Assembly: GCA_025617375.2 (NCBI GenBank) | Contig: JAMYGW020000010.1 | Coordinates: 1,488,001 to 1,552,000, forward strand | From: Acarospora socialis | Lineage: Eukaryota > Ascomycota > Lecanoromycetes > Acarosporales > Acarosporaceae | Length of the DNA: 64,000 nt | Reading direction: 5' to 3' | Part shown: in pieces, positions 58,289-64,000 of the stretch | Position numbering within the stretch: position 1 is the first letter of the stretch | Layout of the letters: each line of letters opens with the position of its first letter | Made by a program: the position numbers and the translations under genes | Notes under the pieces: generated by a model | The model's input: the letters and a program-made list of their open reading frames with translations, nothing else | Databases searched by the model: none | Told to the model about the DNA's origin: nothing

Positions 58289-61200
58289 CTAAGATGATTC
58301 ATCATCTTCGTCCAGAACCTTAACTGCAAACTCGCTGTCTCGAAGTGCGGCTCTCCGTGCAGGGGTGACGAGAGTACATCCTCCTCGTTCAATACCAGGA
58401 CCGACAACCTGCTTTCTGTGCTCGAGGGCCTTGAAGATTGCTTGAGCCTTCTCTAACTCTGTACGGTTTCCGTGTGTCTTGTTGTAAGCTCTGAGGGGCT
58501 TCTTCTTCGCTGGAAGGATCAGAGCATCTTGTGGTCCGCTTGATATGGATAGAGGTGTCATTCGCCGCCCTTTTCGATCGCTAAGGTAGTCAGATAGGTC
58601 AGTGTCGGGGCCATCTACATGAGTATGTTAGGTGAGTTAAAATAATTGTTGGCCTGAGGACCCGGTACTAACCTGATGGCCCGGCAGACGGACCGTCTCC
58701 GAGATCCCACGCGAAAGGCTCGAGATGCTTCTTATCCATATGCTGATCCCAGAGATCTTCAGTGCCAAAATCGAGAAACTGGTGTACTCGATTGTGGCGG
58801 CCAGTCTTTCGATCCTGGACAAAACTGACTTTGCCACATCCTGTCCAGAGACATGGGATGCCACCAAAGGCGGCCTTTGCGCGGTGAACCTTCTGAACAT
58901 GCTTGCGTAGTGTTTCGAGATTGTGGAGTTCCGCTTTGCAATCTTTCCATCGACACTCGTACACCTTGTACGTCGGCTCAGCTTTACTGGCTGCACTTGG
59001 ACGACATCTGGTCCTGCGACTCGGGTCCCGTGACTCGCTCTTGCGTTTGCGTTGACTATCAGAACGTCTAGGACTGGTATTGCGCGAGGTGGGGTCGATT
59101 ACGACTGCAAAGCCTTGGTCTCCTAGCGGCGTGAACGCGTTTCTGAGCGCCGAGCGAGCTGGAGTCGTGTTCGCGCTGGACTTTGGCCGAGTCGGAACGG
59201 TAAAATGTCCTTCCGCACGACTTTCGGATGACTGGGGCGTACGATTTTTCGAACCTGGCGGCCTCCCTCGTCGCCTTTTCCCCTTATCGTCATCAGTGTC
59301 ATCTTTAACGGAGCTAGGTCGTGATGGCTGCGAGCTACGAGACGGTGTAGAGCTTGATGAGTGCCCAAGTTTAGGGGGACGTCCCCTAGGTTTCCTTTCA
59401 GAAGTACCAGTAACCTGCCCCATCGGAGGATTTTCCTGCATATCAGTATTCGAGGTAACTTCGCCTGATGAACCCGTAGACACTTCAACTCGAATGGCTG
59501 AACTAGAACCTCTACCAGCATTTGCCAGTTGAGCGGAAGATCGATCAGCAGGAGCTGCAACCACCAACTGTCCAGGGGTTTCATTAGCATGGCCCCCTTG
59601 CCCATAACCAGCCGGTCTTGCGCGATGACCAGAGCCATTACGATGCAGTGGACCCCGACTCTTTACTGGAGCGCCTTTACCCAATTTCTGGATTTGATAA
59701 TCTAGATTCATTGTTAGCATCACTTAGAAGTAACCAGATTGAGTAGCTTTCAGCCACTTACCAGTACCAAAAACTTCCACTCCACCATTGGTGCTAGACA
59801 TTACAGCTCTTCGATGCGGAGGTTGAGCTATGGCGAAACTCGTCTGCTGCTCAAAACCGGCGATCCCATCATCCTCATCATCTGCGTCGTGGATTGAACC
59901 ATCCGGGCCCGTACCATGGTCGCCAGCTGGTGTAGGGTCAACGAGCTCCCAGTTGAATGTAGCGAGGTCCGATCCAAATTCTACAGCGTAAAAGTTCCGT
60001 CTCAAGCTGTCAAGGTGAGCGTTTAAGGGTCGCATGTCCGGGTGCCGACCAGCAGCAATTAAGACATCTCGAGCTATAGTCTTGGCGTTGTATTCGGACC
60101 TTCGAAGAGCGTGCCTCTTGTTGAGGGGTTTGATCACATCCATGTAGAGTGCAGTCTTTTGTGAGAGTGGCCCTGCGCTAGGGAGATTGAATTTAGATAT
60201 ATCCATCGAGCCACCAGTGACAGGTGCGTCAACCCCAGGCGGGGGGACCACCCAGGAAGGTGTAAACAAGGAGCCTTCAGGAGCCGAATTCAGCGGCATG
60301 AAGGAATCTTCTTTCAGTCGCTTCTGCAAGGGCTGGTTAAGATTGTCCTCTTCGCCCGACAGGTGCTGAGTGAGATCGACAATATCGTTGAAATCACGCT
60401 TGCGGGCCATTTCCCGTTTCGACAAATGTTCCAAAGTAGTAGGTTTTGGTAAGTGAGAGGAACTCGAATATTGTTGTGTTGGAAGGTTCGCGTTGAGGTT
60501 TGACGCGTTGTCTCGCTTAGCATTAGCAGTGCGATGTGGCGGGACTTGTGTCATTTGTGAATCGTGGAGCTTTTTTTGTCCGCTCCAATCCTGTATTGAT
60601 GATTTGGTCCACATCCGTGAAGGGTCCCATTTTAGATTGTCACGTAACCATTGCTTCGGTGCTCTTTCTTCGGCGAGATTTGGTAGTTCTGAGCCAGTGT
60701 TACGATTGACGCCTTCAGCATTGGCACTGCCGTTAATAACTGATTGCGTGGTTGGAAGACCATCAAGGCCTTGACGTGGAACATTGTGAGGTGTTTCTTT
60801 AGAGCCCGAAACCTGCTGGTGGTCGTTTGACGAGTGGGAGGCAGGCTGCGTGTGATCATGCGAATGTGAATCACTGTGACTGCCGAGTCTTTGTCTGTTC
60901 TCGCGATCTGCAGCCAAAAGTGCCGGATCGATTGGTAAGCTTCGGGATGCAGTTGGAACAGTAACAAAAGATGCATGATTCTGAACAGGTGAGTTGACGT
61001 GCTTTCCCCCTGTCCGTCGTATCTGACCGTCTTTTCGGGGCTGAGCAGGAGAGCCGTCTTTCCGTGGACGACCAGGGCTGCGTTTCATGAGATGAAGAGG
61101 GACAGTCTTAGGCTGCGCAAGAGTCTCAGAGCGCGGGACCTGACCGACGTCTATATTAGGAGACATAGCGGACAGTCCACTATTGACACTCAGCTGTGGC

Positions 61201-64000
61201 GATGAGCGAGGGGCTGAACCAGCAGCATCTGCTGTTGTATTCGGTGGTACAGCTCGACTGGCAGACTCCGCTGACGCTGCGACGGCCGCACGAGGTAGAT
61301 CTTGTGAGGCTCTGTTCATCTCGGTAGGATCGTTCGAGGTAGGGTTCATCGTGGGCGGTGCGGACGTACTGGAGTTGATGTCCGGAACGGCTGCCAGTAG
61401 CATTCGTGCAAAGTGACCTCTATCGAACACAAATCCCAGCTTCTCAAAGCTTTCGCAAAGTTCAATGTAGCTGGGATTGGAGTCCAGTAGTGTTCGAACC
61501 GCCCCTATAGAGATTGTCTTACCGGCATTGGCGGCATTAGAAGTCAACGCTTTCTCAGCTGCAGTTGCCAAGGCTGTTTTCTTTGAGTCAGGCCAAACGA
61601 TCCCGACTCGTTGATTGTGGCCCGACTGATCTGGTGGTGTTGCAGCAGCTGAATCTCGTTCCTCTTGCAGACTACTTCTAAAGAACTGCTTCCGTCTATC
61701 TGTTGGCCTAGCCACTGCCGGTTGTGGTGTGTCCGAGGGCGCCTGTGTGGAGGGAGTTCTGTCAAGACTAGGCGGATGCACACCAGGTACTGTCCTAGAT
61801 ATCTCTCTGTCATCCCGCGTAGCCGTTGGAAGTTTAGAGATTTGAAGAGTAATGTTAGACGAATTCGGAGCTTCGTTCTGTTGCCCACTCTGAAGATCTC
61901 GTTGAACTTCGCGCGATGATGCGTCAACAGAAGCATGGCTCTGGGGTTCGTACGCTACCGATTGGAAAGTCTGGGTCGAAGTAACAGGCTTCTCGGACTG
62001 TTCGGTCTGTGGCTGCTTTGGAAGGCGAGACTTCCTCCCCGCGCCACGTCTACGACGCATAACTGGAAATTTTCCCAAGTCCGGCGAGCTGTCCACAGGT
62101 GACTCCCATGCCACCGGGGGCTGGATTATGGTCGGACTGGGACTTGGCAACTGTGAGTTATCTGTGGTCGTAACCGCCACCGATCCGTCGGTAGCAGAAG
62201 GAGGTTGTGGTGGGGGGATTTGGCTGGATGGCTGACGTGTAAGCCCCCCTTGTGGAAGGGTTGGGGTCTTCATCGTTGTTTGCGTTGTGCCCTAGAAATG
62301 CATTACATCAGCCAAATCAAGCTCACGACACTATTAGATGGATAGGCAGAGTATCTCAAATGCCATTCCATCAGGTTTGATGGAAAAAGGAACCAGAACC
62401 CAGGCGGGCAGCTGTCTTGAGAAGCAAATGATCGTGGTAGCAGCCTTCGTCTCCATCGTAGCCGACCCAAGCAGTAGAAGATACACATACCTTCTTTACT
62501 TGGTCCCAGATTTGCAGAAATAACGACGGATCTTTAGCCTTATATTCACGCATCTTCTCGAGCATCAGTTTCATCTCAGCTTCCATCTGCTCCTTCTCGC
62601 CAGACTCTAGCCCACTGTTTGCATCCCTGACTGCGGTCTCGGTAGGAGCAGCAGCGTTTTCGCCACCGGTCCCTGGACGGCCCGTAACTGGAGTAATGGC
62701 TTTCCCGCCAGAATCCGAGGTTGAAGATCCGACCTGGGGATCCGCTCGCGTTGATGCCTGCGACTGTTCAGATGTTCTATCGTGAAGTGACAACGAACTC
62801 CGGGTGTCTTTTCTTGCTTCCTCGGCGTCCGCAAGTGCTTTACGACGCTGATATTCCTGATGGTACGGATTAAACACGCGGCTAGGATCTACGGTGATAG
62901 GTGTTGCAGAGGGAGCTGGCATTGACGGATGCTGTAGATCGTGATGGGTTGAGTTCTGAGGAGGAAGAGGCTGTGCATCACGGAGCTCTTGACTTTGCGA
63001 CATCTGATGATGTCGTACTCGTTCAGCTTGTGTTGGCGCATCTTGAGTTCTTGAAGGCTCCCAGCTCGACGGACGGTATGTACTATTCCGGGACTGGTCC
63101 GTTCCATTGGTCTGGCTGACATGCTGTGGTGCCGCCTTAGGACTAGCCTCCGTGCTTCCATATGCAGGATCTAATTGTGGGTGTTTGCTGGCTGCTGATT
63201 GTACACTCCGGGAAGTAGTCTCGGGGCTCTGGTGGGACGGCGGATTATTGTTGGCTTGCGCATTAGACACCTGCGTTCCGTAACCTGGAGACGTCTGCCA
63301 TCTGTGATGTTCGAGTGGAGCGCCTGAGTGAACCTGTTGAATATGCCGGGGCGAGCTTGTACGGCGCTCCGGGACAAAAGAGCGAGCCTGCTGCGTAGGG
63401 AGCTCTGAGTTATGCATTCTATAACCAGACTGATTCGCCGCAGCATTTGGGTAACTGCTATTGTAGCTTCCATGCCGACTTTGAGCATCCCAGTCAGGAC
63501 TTGATACTCCAACACGTGGTTGATGAGGACTATGGTTAGTGTTGGTCAACTGAGGATGGCCATGACCGGTAGGCAACTGCTGCTGAGCATGCCTGTAGCT
63601 CGGGACAAATTGAGATTGTTTGGAACCAGTACTACCGGACCGGACCTGATCGTTGCTGTTGGCGAGAGACGTAGTGGTGTTTCCATACATCGGGGATACT
63701 AAGCGGGCGGGCGGCGTCTGTATGCGTCTCGATGCTGTGTTGTAGTCCGAGCTAGCCCGCCCGTTCGTTTGTACTGGTTGACTATCAACGCCCGAAGATT
63801 CCAAGCCTGAAGCATAGGCAAGACTACCCAAAGCCGATGTATCGAGATGGGAGCCTCCGCTTCTACCAGCAGCTCCTATATAGTGGCTCTGTGGACCAGA
63901 GGCTGAAGTCGCAGTAGTCGAACCTTGGTAACTTCCACCAGATGTGGCATTGCCACCATTGTACCACTGATTTGACGAGGAATGGACGGAACCGTTTGGC
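58289..64000 (-). CDS. Large nuclear protein with AT-hooks and C2H2 fingers (5' end outside window)
   Basis: Exons 62491-64000 (open to the edge), 59762-62291, 58673-59701 and 58289-58614; introns 199, 60 and 58 nt; about 1798 residues visible. The N-terminal part is Gln/Ser/Pro-rich, ending in a helix LMLEKMREYKAKDPSLFLQI. The middle has basic patches (RRRRGAGRKSRLPK), a conserved-looking block MDVIKPLNKRHALRRSEYNA followed by a helical stretch, then AT-hooks (RKPRGRPPKL, RRRGRPPGSKN). Two zinc-finger modules follow: YECRWKDCKAELHNLETLRK with HVQKVH, and PCLWTGCGKVSF with a distant H...H pair. DNA-binding chromatin or transcription protein; I suspect an RSC-type remodeller-associated C2H2 protein but cannot prove it. 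Confidence 0.75.

Noticed and set aside
1-64000. CRISPR arrays, operons, riboswitches, rRNA genes
   Set aside because: No spaced identical repeats, no bacterial gene layout and no rRNA-like sequence seen; the window is eukaryotic.

Overview
The window is 64 kb of nuclear DNA from a filamentous ascomycete (Pezizomycotina). The evidence is short GT-AG introns of about 50-100 nt, fungal-type proteins (deuterolysin, Sit4/PP6 with a filamentous-fungal insert, Yra1, Vps24, p23, Tma46, OST4, Upf3), an NLR with a lipase-like head, and a heavily mutated repeat tract. A Dothideomycete is my best guess, from the look of the small protein at 33493-33936 and the secreted proteins at 8-14 kb. This is recalled similarity, not a search.

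1-3580 is a relic without any gene: it contains no CG dinucleotide at all, and its first 2.1 kb almost lacks CC and GG as well. From about 4 to 17.8 kb the DNA looks accessory. It holds an AtuA-type gene that appears to lack its 3' end (4458-6460), a broken copy of a secreted repeat protein (8035-9640), a membrane-anchored aspartic-protease-like protein that has lost its first catalytic motif (10344-12103), an intact secreted repeat protein (12457-14184), a deuterolysin metalloprotease (15148-16419), a 449-bp MITE with 44-bp perfect terminal inverted repeats (16914-17362) and a decayed tRNA-Val (17433-17505).

17.8-31 kb holds conserved genes: an MDR oxidoreductase and a convergent aldehyde dehydrogenase, a PP6/Sit4 phosphatase catalytic subunit whose reading frame continues far upstream of its usual start, the nonsense-mediated decay factor Upf3 in divergent orientation, and a fungal protein of unknown function. 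Long gene-poor stretches follow (31-33.5, 34-37 and 42.3-44.4 kb), with a tRNA-like gene carrying a large insert at 31511-31651, a small unknown protein, and a 1707-residue WD40/solenoid protein (37008-42321).

44.4-49.3 kb is an NLR-type immune-receptor-like gene with an alpha/beta-hydrolase (SesB/PGAP1-like) head, NB-ARC and a helical repeat tail. 50-64 kb is dense housekeeping: the mRNA export adaptor Yra1 with a 1.13-kb second intron, ESCRT-III Vps24, Hsp90 co-chaperone p23, CCCH-finger translation factor Tma46, the OST4 oligosaccharyltransferase mini-subunit, and a large AT-hook/C2H2 nuclear protein that runs off the right edge. Several are divergent pairs sharing about 0.5 kb of promoter (Vps24/p23 and Tma46/OST4).

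Exon borders were placed by eye from GT-AG sites, frame and family fit. They are inference, though most give a seamless frame.
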